Source: Leptolyngbya sp. BL0902 (GTDB lineage: Bacteria > Cyanobacteriota > Cyanobacteriia > Phormidesmidales > Phormidesmidaceae). From it: a stretch of DNA of 64,000 nucleotides. Position numbers and translations under genes: made by a program. The stretch is from assembly GCF_016403105.1 (NCBI RefSeq), contig NZ_CP046155.1, positions 3,501,906 to 3,565,905 on the forward strand. Reading direction: 5' to 3'. Shown here piece by piece: positions 19,370 through 27,991 of the stretch. Positions within the stretch are counted from its first letter, which is position 1, and the number at the start of each line of letters is the position of its first letter. The notes below the pieces were generated by a model that did no database searches, was not told the origin of the DNA, and saw nothing but the letters and a program-made list of their open reading frames with translations.

Positions 19370-20080
19370 TCAGGATGGGTTAGAAGAAGAATGAGGCGAC
19401 CACGAACTAGATGGTGACGAACCCGACGGTGACGCACTAGACAGCGACGAACCCGACGACGAGGCTAAAACCTGGGCAATCAGTTGCAGCAGGGCATCCC
19501 GCTCCTGGGGCGTGGTGGGATAGCGAAAGTCTTCCCGAATATGGAGTTCCAAGCCCTCCAGCAATGGATGACGCACCCAGCGAGAGGCGGTTGGGGCCGC
19601 AGGAGACACGGGCGGCGGCGCAGATCGAGCCACACCCGCAACCCTTGGCCCAGACCCCAGGGAGATGGGTTCGGCAGACCGGGCTTGCACCTTCGCCAAA
19701 AACGCCAGGGCCGGATTGGCCGCTTCCACGGTTAACTGAGTGCCGCCTTGCAGCAGCACCTCCAGGTCGTGGTTGGTTTTGTTGGAAATCAGTTGCCCAA
19801 TGGCACCGGAACCGTAGCCCTCGGTCAGCAGCCGCCGCAACACTAACAACTGCAACAAATGACGATAGGTATATCGCGCTTCCCGGCCTTGTTTTAGGGG
19901 TTTATCTAGCAGGCCGCTGGTGCTGTAATGGCGCACTAATCGGGCATTGACGGTCTCTTGTATCCGACTCTCCGCACCACCGTCGGGCAAGAACTGGGGT
20001 AGAAGCTGATTGGCCACTTCTACAAAATCATCCAAGGCCCACTGGGTAGCTTGGTCAGCAAATCGCTGAAGTTGGTGCAT
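19370..20080 (-). CDS. MerR-like transcription regulator with Ser-rich tail
   Basis: 236 residues from the ATG at 20078-20080. Residues 25-95 form a MerR-type winged helix ('QETVNARLVRHYSTSGLLDKPLKQGREARYTYRHLLQLLVLRRL' in pieces). The region after it is a linker, then a helical 'QERDALLQLIAQVLAS'. The C-terminal about 30 residues are Ser/Pro low complexity, encoded by degenerate short repeats. No cysteine pair of a metal sensor is present. First gene of the operon with the VWA protein, so it probably regulates that operon. The ligand is unknown; the paired direct repeats at its promoter suggest autoregulation. Confidence 0.8.
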   Translation of the reverse strand: MHQLQRFADQATQWALDDFVEVANQLLPQFLPDGGAESRIQETVNARLVRHYSTSGLLDKPLKQGREARYTYRHLLQLLVLRRLLTEGYGSGAIGQLISNKTNHDLEVLLQGGTQLTVEAANPALAFLAKVQARSAEPISLGSGPRVAGVARSAPPPVSPAAPTASRWVRHPLLEGLELHIREDFRYPTTPQERDALLQLIAQVLASSSGSSLSSASPSGSSPSSSWSPHSSSNPS

Positions 20081-20086
20081 GGCTCT

Positions 20087-20133
20087 AATGTAATCTAGAC
20101 AGCATGAGTTGTCAATAACAATTTGAGTTGTCA
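20087..20133 (-). promoter_or_regulatory. Promoter of the MerR-VWA operon with paired 9-bp direct repeats
   Basis: On the minus strand, a perfect -35 TTGACA (20110-20115) is followed after 17 bases by -10 TACATT (20087-20092), just upstream of the MerR start. The repeat TGACAACTC occurs at 20106-20114, overlapping the -35, and again at 20125-20133, 19 bp upstream. The repeats could be operator half-sites. Confidence 0.6.
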
Positions 20134-20604
20134 CTTTTTGGGCCACCCATCGGTCGATGTGGAGGGAGGCTGCGTAGCGTCCCAAGTCCTCGTCTATGGG
20201 GGATGTGCCGTCTTGACCGCCATGCTACTTTCCTAAAGTACCCGTTTGGCCTCGCAACCTAACCTATCCTCGGCCCCTGCGTTAGCAAGGACAGGGCGAT
20301 TAAGTCATGAAACAGTGACAAGTCAGGATGAAGCGGGTGTCGATCTGCGATCTCGATGAGGGCGCGTCTGGAGGCTTATGCCTGGGCGAATTGGGGGATT
20401 TTGGACAAATCGCAGGCCCAAGAATCGGCGTTAGGGATTGCCAACATCTCGCTTGAACTATCAAATCAGGGGTCTAGAATATAGCGTTGGTCGTTGTTTT
20501 GGCCTGTCTGTAGACCCTTTAAGTTTCGGCATTTGCGATGGCTACGCCCTTGGCCCGTGGAGGCCCGTAGTCGCCCGTCCCCGTTCTAGTTCAGCATCAC
20601 CCCT
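20134..20604. other. Intergenic region upstream of argZ, no gene seen
   Basis: About 470 bp between the divergent MerR operon and argZ. I saw a small palindrome near 20225-20239 (tacttt-cct-aaagta) but no RNA gene, no reading frame with coding character and no GTA-N8-TAC NtcA site that I could read. The argZ promoter should lie in its right part. Confidence 0.4.
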
Positions 20605-22713
20605 ATGACTTCCGATCTGCGCTTTCTCATGTGTTCGCCTCAGTTTTACGAAGTGGACTATGTCATTAACCCCTGGATGGAGGGCAACGTCCACAAGTCC
20701 TCCCTAGAACGCGCCCAGGAGCAGTGGCAGGGGCTATATCAAAAAATTTCCGAGCGGGCCAATGTTGACCTGGTTAAACCCCAACCCGGTTGGCCGGATC
20801 TGGTGTTTACTGCCAATGCGGGGTTAATTTTGGGCGATCAGGTGGTACTGAGCCGATTCCTTCACCCCGAACGCCAGGGCGAAGAGCCATTCTTTAAAGA
20901 GTGGTTCGAGTCCCAGGGCCACACCGTCCATGTGCTGCCCCCCGACCTGCCCTTTGAGGGTGCTGGCGATGCTCTATTGGATCGAGAAGGGCGCTGGTTG
21001 TGGGCGGGCTACGGCTTCCGCACCGAGCTCGATTCCCATGCCCTGGTGGCGGAATGGCTGGGGATTGAAGTCCTGTCCCTGCACCTAATGGACGAGCGGT
21101 TTTATCACCTAGATACCTGCTTCTGTCCCCTCACGGGCGGCTATTTGCTGTACTATCCTCCGGCGTTTGACTCTTACTCCAACCGTTTGATCGAAATGCG
21201 GGTGCCCGCCGAAAAGCGCATCGCCATCGACGAACCCGACGCCATCAACTTCGCCTGCAACGCCGTCAACATTGGCCAGACGGTGATCATGAACCAGGCC
21301 AGCGACGACCTGAAGGCCCAACTGGCGGCGGCGGGCTTTGAGGTGGTGGAAACGCCCCTCACCGAATTCCTGAAGGCAGGCGGCGCGGCCAAATGCCTCA
21401 CCCTGCGCGTCAACGAACCCGTCCACCCCGAACCCACGGGGGAAAGCGGCATCATCTCTCGCACCGTCACCATGACCGGGCACCTGCTGGATTCTGGCCT
21501 GGTGAACCGGGCGCTGGATCTAGTCGTGGAAGGGGGCGGCAGCTTCCAGGTGCTGAAGTTTGACCTGGGCACCCAGCGCCAAAGCACCTCCACCGCCGAC
21601 ATCCGTGTCTCGGCTCCCAGCCAGGAGGTGATGGATGAAATCATGGCCCAGCTCATCGACCTCGGTGCCGTGGCCCCGCCAGAGGAGGAAATCGACGCCC
21701 GCTTGGTGGCCATTACCCAGGCCGGAGTCGCCCCGGACGATTTCTATAGCTCCACGATTTATCCCACCGAAGTTCGCATCTGCGGCCAGTGGGTGCGGGT
21801 GGAAAACCAGCGCATGGATGGGGTGATTGTGGTTCACTGCGTACCCCAGCCCAGTGCTGTGTGCAAACTGCTGCGCGATTTGGAAGTGGGCGATCAGGTG
21901 ATCGTCGGCTACGACGGCATTCGCAGTGTCCGCAACACCGCCGACCGCAGCCGCACCGCCCACCAGCAGGAGGAATTCAGCTTCATGGGTTCCGGCGTGT
22001 CTAGCGAACGGCGGGTGGAGCTCATCGTCGAGCAAGTGGCCTGGGAACTGCGCCGCCTGCGGGATCAGGGCGGTAAGGCCGTCGTCGTGGCTGGCCCCGT
22101 CGTCATCCACACCGGGGGCGGCGAACACCTGTCTCGCCTCATCCGCGAGGGCTACATCCAGGGTCTCCTCGGCGGCAATGCCATCGCCGTCCACGATATC
22201 GAACAGGCCATGCTGGGCACCTCCCTCGGCGTGGATATGAAGCAGGGCACCTCCGTCCGGGGCGGGCACCGTCACCACCTGCGGGCCATCAACAGCATCC
22301 GCCGCTGCGGCAGTATCGCCAACGCCGTGGAGCAGGGCGTCCTCACCAAGGGCGTGTTCTACGAATGCGTCAAACATGGCGTGCCCTTCTCCCTGGCGGG
22401 TTCCATCCGCGACGACGGCCCTCTGCCCGACACTAAAATGGATCTGATCGAAGCCCAATCCGACTACGCCCGCCTGATCGAAGGCTGCGACATGATCTTG
22501 ATGTTCTCCACCATGCTCCACTCCATCGGCGTGGGCAACATGACCCCCGCTGGCGTCAAAATGGTCTGCGTAGACATCAACCCTGCTGTCGTCACCAAGC
22601 TGGCCGACCGGGGTTCCCTGGAATCCACCGGGGTCGTTACCGATGTCGGCCTGTTCCTTAGCCTGCTGGTGAAGCAACTGGATCGGCTGACCCAGCCCCA
22701 TGTGATGGCGTAA
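20605..22713 (+). CDS. argZ: Arginine dihydrolase ArgZ (AgrE) with C-terminal ornithine-cyclodeaminase-type domain
   Basis: 702 residues. The N-terminal domain (1-280) is the amidinotransferase fold of ArgZ, which converts arginine to ornithine, CO2 and two NH3 in the cyanobacterial ornithine-ammonia cycle. Catalytic residues sit at the numbers described for ArgZ: Asn71 ('VFTANAG'), Glu118 ('FEGAGD'), His168 ('FYHLDT') and Cys264 ('GAAKCLTL'). The C-terminal 400 residues are the LOR/SDH-type domain (former TIGR00300) linked in AgrE to ornithine cyclodeaminase, giving proline. The combination mobilises arginine or cyanophycin nitrogen. Single gene with its own upstream region; no arginine genes beside it. 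Confidence 0.95.
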   Translation: MTSDLRFLMCSPQFYEVDYVINPWMEGNVHKSSLERAQEQWQGLYQKISERANVDLVKPQPGWPDLVFTANAGLILGDQVVLSRFLHPERQGEEPFFKEWFESQGHTVHVLPPDLPFEGAGDALLDREGRWLWAGYGFRTELDSHALVAEWLGIEVLSLHLMDERFYHLDTCFCPLTGGYLLYYPPAFDSYSNRLIEMRVPAEKRIAIDEPDAINFACNAVNIGQTVIMNQASDDLKAQLAAAGFEVVETPLTEFLKAGGAAKCLTLRVNEPVHPEPTGESGIISRTVTMTGHLLDSGLVNRALDLVVEGGGSFQVLKFDLGTQRQSTSTADIRVSAPSQEVMDEIMAQLIDLGAVAPPEEEIDARLVAITQAGVAPDDFYSSTIYPTEVRICGQWVRVENQRMDGVIVVHCVPQPSAVCKLLRDLEVGDQVIVGYDGIRSVRNTADRSRTAHQQEEFSFMGSGVSSERRVELIVEQVAWELRRLRDQGGKAVVVAGPVVIHTGGGEHLSRLIREGYIQGLLGGNAIAVHDIEQAMLGTSLGVDMKQGTSVRGGHRHHLRAINSIRRCGSIANAVEQGVLTKGVFYECVKHGVPFSLAGSIRDDGPLPDTKMDLIEAQSDYARLIEGCDMILMFSTMLHSIGVGNMTPAGVKMVCVDINPAVVTKLADRGSLESTGVVTDVGLFLSLLVKQLDRLTQPHVMA

Positions 22714-22997
22714 CCCTGAGTATTCGCAACGCCGCACATCACGCCTAGCTACTAACCGCTGCCCATTCTCCTGAGTCCTGATAAGGTAGGACTTCCCGGA
22801 GGTGAGCGGCGGTTTTCCACAGAGAGCACAATTCTCTGCTAGGATGTAGCTTCGCCAGTTCATCCGGTCTGGGCTGGCAGCAGAATTTGCTAGATTCGCT
22901 CGTTTTTTAGCCATTCTTTTGACGATTGTTCACTGCTCTTAGGCTGGGCCCAGGGAATCGCTTTGGGATTAGGGGCACCACTCGGAGCCATATTTTC

Positions 22998-24293
22998 ATG
23001 ACGTTTGACTCACTCGGCCTTTCGGCTGGTCTACTTCGTGCTGTCACGGATCAGGGTTACACCGAACCCACCCCGATTCAGCAACAGGCGATTCCCGCCG
23101 TGCTGCAAGGCCAAGACTTGCTGGCCAGCGCCCAAACAGGAACGGGCAAAACCGCAAGCTTCACCCTGCCGTTGCTGCAACGGCTGACCAGCGCCCCCGG
23201 CAACGGTCGTCGCACCCCTCGCGCCCTTATCCTCACCCCTACCCGCGAACTGGCGGCTCAGGTGGGCGACAGCGTGAAGACCTACGGCAAATACCTGCCC
23301 CTGCGTACCGCCATCGTCTACGGCGGCGTGAAAATTGGCCCCCAGTTCAAGCAACTGCGCCAGGGTGTAGATATTCTGATCGCCACCCCCGGACGGCTGC
23401 TGGATCACGTCAATCAGCGCACGGTAGACCTCAGCCATGTGGAAATTCTGGTGCTGGATGAGTGCGACCGAATGCTCGATATGGGCTTCATCCACGACAT
23501 CCGCAAAATCATGGGGCTGCTGCCGGAAACGCGCCAAACCCTGATGTTTTCAGCCACCTTCTCCCGGCCTATTCAACAACTGGCCAGCACCCTGTTGAAC
23601 GACCCCGTGCAAATTGAAGTGGCTCCCCGCAACACCACCGCCGAACGGGTGGAGCAGGTGGTTCACCCGGTGGATCGCCACCGCAAGCGGGAGTTGCTGT
23701 CCCACATGATCGGCTTCCACAACTGGGAGCAGGTCTTGGTGTTTACCCGCACCAAGCACGGGGCCAACCGTTTGGCGGAACAACTGGCCAAGGACGGCCT
23801 TCGTACCGCCGCCATCCACGGCAACAAAACCCAGGCGGCGCGGGCCAAGGCGCTGCAAGACTTCAAAACGGGTCGGGTGCGGGTGCTGGTGGCGACGGAC
23901 GTGGCCTCTCGCGGCATCGACATCGACCAACTGCCCTACGTGGTGAACTTTGAACTGCCCAACGTGGCGGAAGACTACGTTCACCGCATTGGCCGCACCG
24001 GGCGGGCGGGCAACGAAGGGCGGGCCGTTTCGCTGATCAGCGACGATGAACTGCACCTGCTCAGCAAAATTGAGCGGATGCTGAAGCAGCCCATCGACCG
24101 GGACGTCGTTCCCGGCTATGAGCCTTCCTTTGACATCAAAGCCAAGCCCGTGGAACCCGTGGAGCAGCCCCGTCGCCGTTCGGGTCGTCGTCCTAGCGGT
24201 GCCCAGTCACGGCGGTCGGCCCCGTCCACCGCTGGAGCCAGAACCCATGGCCAACGCCAAGCCGCTCCCAAAAAGCGGGTGCAAAGCGCCTAA
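22998..24293 (+). CDS. DEAD-box family RNA helicase (RhlE-like) with DECD motif
   Basis: 431 residues from the ATG at 22998. Motifs in order: Q motif ('[13 protein letters not shown]'), Walker A 'AQTGTGKT', 'PTRELAAQV', motif II '[13 protein letters not shown]', motif III 'FSATF', then the second RecA domain with '[12 protein letters not shown]' and '[10 protein letters not shown]'. The tail (about 375-431) is basic and low complexity, typical for RNA binding. It unwinds RNA with ATP, likely in ribosome assembly or cold acclimation. Motif II reads DECD instead of DEAD. An upstream extension of 24 codons lacks homology. Its stop is 4 bp from the convergent diguanylate cyclase stop. Confidence 0.93.
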   Translation: MTFDSLGLSAGLLRAVTDQGYTEPTPIQQQAIPAVLQGQDLLASAQTGTGKTASFTLPLLQRLTSAPGNGRRTPRALILTPTRELAAQVGDSVKTYGKYLPLRTAIVYGGVKIGPQFKQLRQGVDILIATPGRLLDHVNQRTVDLSHVEILVLDECDRMLDMGFIHDIRKIMGLLPETRQTLMFSATFSRPIQQLASTLLNDPVQIEVAPRNTTAERVEQVVHPVDRHRKRELLSHMIGFHNWEQVLVFTRTKHGANRLAEQLAKDGLRTAAIHGNKTQAARAKALQDFKTGRVRVLVATDVASRGIDIDQLPYVVNFELPNVAEDYVHRIGRTGRAGNEGRAVSLISDDELHLLSKIERMLKQPIDRDVVPGYEPSFDIKAKPVEPVEQPRRRSGRRPSGAQSRRSAPSTAGARTHGQRQAAPKKRVQSA

Positions 24294-24297
24294 ACTG

Positions 24298-26271
24298 CTA
24301 CTGCGGGGGGGCCGTCCGTACCTGGTCGCGCCCTCCGTTTTTGGCGGCATAGAGGGCTTCGTCGGCCTGTTTGAGGAGGCTGGCGGCTGAAGAGTCAGCG
24401 GAGGGAATGCAGCTTGCCACCCCCAGACTCATGGTGACGATGGTATCAATGGCGGAGCTGCGGTGGCTGATGTGGCGATCTCGGATGGCGCGGCGGATGG
24501 CCTCGGCTACGGTCTCCGCCCCTTTGAGATCAGTATTAGGTAGGATGACGGCAAATTCTTCGCCGCCGTAGCGGGCCACTAAATCGCCGGGACGCTTGGC
24601 TGTGTGGTTGAGGGTACGAGCTACGAGCCGCAGGCAGTTATCCCCTGCTTGGTGGCCGTAGAGGTCGTTAAAACCTTTGAAATAGTCAATATCCGCCAGA
24701 ATGATGGAGAGTGGTGCTTTTTGGCGGGTCATCCGTCGCCACTCTTCCTCTAGGTGTTGCTCAAATCGACGACGATTGGCCACTTGGGTAAGACCATCTA
24801 GGTAAGCCATACGGCGTAGGCTTTGGTTGGCGAGGGTCAGCTGGCGATGGAGTTTGGCCTGCTGCACGGCAATTCCCACCTGGGTGGCCAAGCTTTGTAA
24901 TAGGCGCACATCGGCGGTGCTCCACTGGCGGGGGGTGCTGCACTGATGGGCAATCAACAGCCCCCAGAGGGTTTGCTCTTGCAGCAGCGGCACCACAATT
25001 TCCGCCTGAATTTTGAAATATTCCAAAAACATGAGCTGGTCTTCGGAGAGCCCTTGCTCGTAGATGTTGGCCACAGCCATGCCCCGCCCTTGGCGATAAT
25101 GGGCCAGGAACTTTTCGTCTACGCTCCAAGGATCGCGCACCGCCCAGCCCATCATGGCCGGGTAGGCGGGGGCACAGGCTTCTTGAATCACCTCGCCGCT
25201 CATATCGGGCGCACATTGTAGAATGATCACCCGATCCGCCTCGATAAACTCGCGCACGGCAATCACCGTTTGTTCGAGGATGCTGTCGAGATCCAGCAGA
25301 TTGCGGATGCGCTGGGCAATTTCGCTGACCAGCCGCTCCCGCTGAGCTTGCAGCTTCAAGGCTGCTTCCGCCTGCTTTTGGGCTGAGATATCCAGCGTTA
25401 CCCCGACTAGGCGCGGCGTGAGTTTAGGGCCATGGAAGACCTGCCCCTGGGAAAGCAGCCACCGCACGGTACTATCGGGCAGCACGATACGAAACTCTAC
25501 GTCATAGCGCCTTTGCCGCAGGATCGCCTCCTGGAGGGCCTGATCGACCTGGCACCGATCTTCGGGATGAATGTGCTTAAAGATAGTTTGGTAGTGGCCG
25601 TCAAACTCGCCAGGGGCCAAGGACAGTAACTCCTGCAATTCCTCCGACATGACAAGCATATCGGCCCGGATATCCCAGTCTAGAGTGCCCATCTGGGCTC
25701 CTTTTAGGGCTAAGGAGAGGCGTTCCTGTTGCTCTTGTAGGGATAAAGACTGAAGCTGGCAGGCGTTGAGTTCGGCGGCAATCCCTGGAGGCCAGGGCAG
25801 ACTGGGTAGGCCAAAGGTGCCGTCTGGCGTCAATACCCCCACCCAATGTCCGGCGGTATTGATCAGGGCATGATAGGGCAACGAGCAGGGCGGCAACGAT
25901 CCCTTCATTGAGCTGATCTGGGGATGAGGGATGAGGGATGCTAGGGGCATCATCCAATCTGCGAGGGGAGCTTGGTCAAAGGCGACGCCAGCGGTCATGG
26001 CCCTAGCCACATCGGCATAGGTCAAAACCCCCGCTAGCCTGCCGCCCCTCTGGAGCACCAGGGCGTAGGTCTTGGTGGCCGCTGCCATAGCGCCTACCCC
26101 CTGGCTGAGGGATAGGTGGATGTCGATCTCTAGGGGCGTGGGGTCAAGGGCAAAGGACTGGTCAGGAGGATTGGCCAGGGTGGGGGAAGACGGCGGCAGA
26201 TTCGTCGCCGGAGCATCATCATGGGGTGTCACAGAGGAATCGACCAAGGAGAGTGACCTCACTGAGGCCAT
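24298..26271 (-). CDS. Diguanylate cyclase: CBS-like, PAS, GAF, GGDEF
   Basis: About 657 residues from the ATG at 26269-26271 (an in-frame GTG at 26323-26325 is possible). Domains: a CBS-like N-terminal region ('YALVLQRGGRLAGVLTYADVARAM'), a PAS_3-type fold ('LALKGAQMGTLDWDI', 'HPEDRCQVDQAL'), a bilin-type GAF ('DRVIILQCAPDMSG', 'LLIAHQCSTPRQW'), then GGDEF with the active motif 'RYGGEEFAV' and an inhibitory I-site RPGD five residues before it. It should make c-di-GMP with product feedback. The GAF lacks the bilin Cys. Its input modules resemble those of the hybrid kinase at 435-3833. No EAL domain. Confidence 0.9.
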   Translation of the reverse strand: MASVRSLSLVDSSVTPHDDAPATNLPPSSPTLANPPDQSFALDPTPLEIDIHLSLSQGVGAMAAATKTYALVLQRGGRLAGVLTYADVARAMTAGVAFDQAPLADWMMPLASLIPHPQISSMKGSLPPCSLPYHALINTAGHWVGVLTPDGTFGLPSLPWPPGIAAELNACQLQSLSLQEQQERLSLALKGAQMGTLDWDIRADMLVMSEELQELLSLAPGEFDGHYQTIFKHIHPEDRCQVDQALQEAILRQRRYDVEFRIVLPDSTVRWLLSQGQVFHGPKLTPRLVGVTLDISAQKQAEAALKLQAQRERLVSEIAQRIRNLLDLDSILEQTVIAVREFIEADRVIILQCAPDMSGEVIQEACAPAYPAMMGWAVRDPWSVDEKFLAHYRQGRGMAVANIYEQGLSEDQLMFLEYFKIQAEIVVPLLQEQTLWGLLIAHQCSTPRQWSTADVRLLQSLATQVGIAVQQAKLHRQLTLANQSLRRMAYLDGLTQVANRRRFEQHLEEEWRRMTRQKAPLSIILADIDYFKGFNDLYGHQAGDNCLRLVARTLNHTAKRPGDLVARYGGEEFAVILPNTDLKGAETVAEAIRRAIRDRHISHRSSAIDTIVTMSLGVASCIPSADSSAASLLKQADEALYAAKNGGRDQVRTAPPQ

Positions 26272-26789
26272 AGCAGGGGATAGAATGACGCGACCGCACC
26301 GGAGAAGGGGATGGATAGAGCGCACCTAGGATGGAGCGCATCCAGGATGGAATACACCCAGGGTAAACCTTGCCCAACAGAGTAGGGCCGCCCTGCCTGG
26401 GCCATCGATCAAAGACCCAACGATGGTGAAGGACACTCGCTGCTCCCCCATGGCCACGGTCATCATCAGCGGATGGCCGTGGCGCTGGGTGGATAACGCT
26501 GTAATCCTGCTTGTTTTTGGGTTTGATCCTCCACGTATATCCTGGGTTGCTGCTCCCAGGCCGCTCTCCGCTTGAATACGCACGCTCCCTGGGGGGATCA
26601 GTGCAATCTTCGGTGTAATGTACAGAATGCCCAATAGAGCGGTCGGGGATCACAGAACCCAACAACCTGTAACAAACTAGAGCTTTATCTTTCGCAACAA
26701 TTGAAAAGAAAGGGCCATGGAGGGTAAATCCTTGCGGTATGGTGAAGAACAGGCCACGCCCTACCACCTTTTCATCCTTTTTTTTCGCC
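26272..26789. other. Divergent intergenic region with imperfect GGATGGA repeats
   Basis: About 520 bp between the diguanylate cyclase and bciB starts. Near its left end, 26309-26360 holds three imperfect copies of a roughly 17-bp unit beginning ggatgga. A minus-strand frame of about 100 codons (26326-26634) starts only at TTG, has no ribosome-binding site and I do not accept it. The right part (26660-26780) is AT-rich and likely holds the bciB promoter. No RNA gene recognised. Confidence 0.4.
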
Positions 26790-27986
26790 ATGACCCTGGC
26801 TCAGCCGCCCCATCGTAAAGCCAAAGCCCTACGCCCCGGTGCCCCTCGCCCCGCCAAAGAGCTCTGTAGTGAGTGCGGCTTTTGTGACACCTACTACATC
26901 CACTACGTCAAAGATGCCTGTGCGTTTCTGAACCAGCAGTTCCCTACCCTAGAGCAGCAAAGCCACGGGCGGCAGCGAGATTTGGCCCAGGATAATGAGG
27001 TGTACTTTGGGGTTCACCAAGACATGGTGGCCGCCCGCAAACACCAGCCCATCGAAGGGGCACAGTGGACGGGGATCGTCAGCTCCATCGCCATTGAGAT
27101 GCTGACCCAGGGCAAGGTGGAAGGGGTCGTGTGTGTGCAAAACACCGAAGAAGACCGCTTCCAGCCCAAGCCCGTAATTGCCACCACGCCGGAGGAAATC
27201 CTCGCCGCCCGCGTCAACAAGCCCACCCTGTCGCCCAACCTCTCGGTGCTAGAGCAGGTGGAAAAGTCCGGCATGAAGCGGCTGCTGGTGATTGGGGTGG
27301 GTTGTCAAATCCAGGCGCTGAGGGCCGTGCAGGACAAGCTGGGCCTGGAAAAGCTTTACGTCCTCGGTACCCCCTGCGTGGATAACGTCAGCCGCGCCGG
27401 ACTGCAAAAATTTCTGGAAACCACCAGCCGCTCGCCGGAGACGGTGGTGCACTACGAGTTCATGCAGGACTTCCGGGTGCATTTCAAACATGAGGACGGA
27501 TCCACCGAAACCGTACCCTTCTTTGGCCTCAAAACCAACCAGCTCAAGGACGTGTTTGCCCCCTCCTGCATGAGCTGTTTTGACTACGTGAACGGCTTGG
27601 CCGACCTGGTGGTGGGCTATATGGGCGCACCCTTTGGCTGGCAGTGGCTGGTGGTGCGCAACCAAACTGGGCAAGAAATGCTGGATTTGGTGATGGATCA
27701 GCTAGAGACCCAGCCCGTTATGTCCCAGGGGGATCGGCACCAGGCCGTGCAGCAAAGCATTCCCGCCTACGACAAAGGTGTAACGCTCCCGATGTGGGCC
27801 GCCAAGCTGATGGGGATTGTGATCGAGCGGATTGGCCCCAAGGGGTTGGAATACGCCCGCTTCTCCATTGATTCCCACTTCACCCGCAACTATCTCTACC
27901 TGAAGCGGAACCATCCCGAAAAGCTGGAAGCCCACGTCCCCGACTTTGCCAAAAAAATTGTGTCGCAGTACAAACTGCCCGACTAG
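26790..27986 (+). CDS. bciB: Ferredoxin-dependent 3,8-divinyl chlorophyllide reductase (BciB type, FrhB family)
   Basis: 398 residues from the ATG at 26790. It belongs to the FrhB/F420-hydrogenase beta family; the close cyanobacterial relative Slr1923 reduces the 8-vinyl group of divinyl chlorophyllide in chlorophyll a synthesis. Cysteines that could hold the Fe-S clusters are visible: 'ELCSECGFCDTYY' near residue 28, 'GVGCQIQAL', 'GTPCVDNV' and 'APSCMSCFDYV'. A flavin is expected. The start is set by the family N-terminus ('APRPAKELCSECGFC'); the frame extends 17 codons upstream without support. Convergent with the ROK kinase, 5 bp between stops. A 7-hydroxymethyl-chlorophyll reductase role is the main alternative. 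Confidence 0.88.
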   Translation: MTLAQPPHRKAKALRPGAPRPAKELCSECGFCDTYYIHYVKDACAFLNQQFPTLEQQSHGRQRDLAQDNEVYFGVHQDMVAARKHQPIEGAQWTGIVSSIAIEMLTQGKVEGVVCVQNTEEDRFQPKPVIATTPEEILAARVNKPTLSPNLSVLEQVEKSGMKRLLVIGVGCQIQALRAVQDKLGLEKLYVLGTPCVDNVSRAGLQKFLETTSRSPETVVHYEFMQDFRVHFKHEDGSTETVPFFGLKTNQLKDVFAPSCMSCFDYVNGLADLVVGYMGAPFGWQWLVVRNQTGQEMLDLVMDQLETQPVMSQGDRHQAVQQSIPAYDKGVTLPMWAAKLMGIVIERIGPKGLEYARFSIDSHFTRNYLYLKRNHPEKLEAHVPDFAKKIVSQYKLPD

Positions 27987-27991
27987 CCGAC

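Noticed and set aside
21520-22914. 464-codon frame antisense to argZ
   Set aside because: It mirrors codon positions of argZ in GC-rich DNA, is rich in His, Gly and Ala, and matches no family.
26326-26634. Minus-strand frame of about 100 codons in the bciB-cyclase spacer
   Set aside because: Only a TTG start, no ribosome-binding site and no recognisable fold; kept as spacer description.
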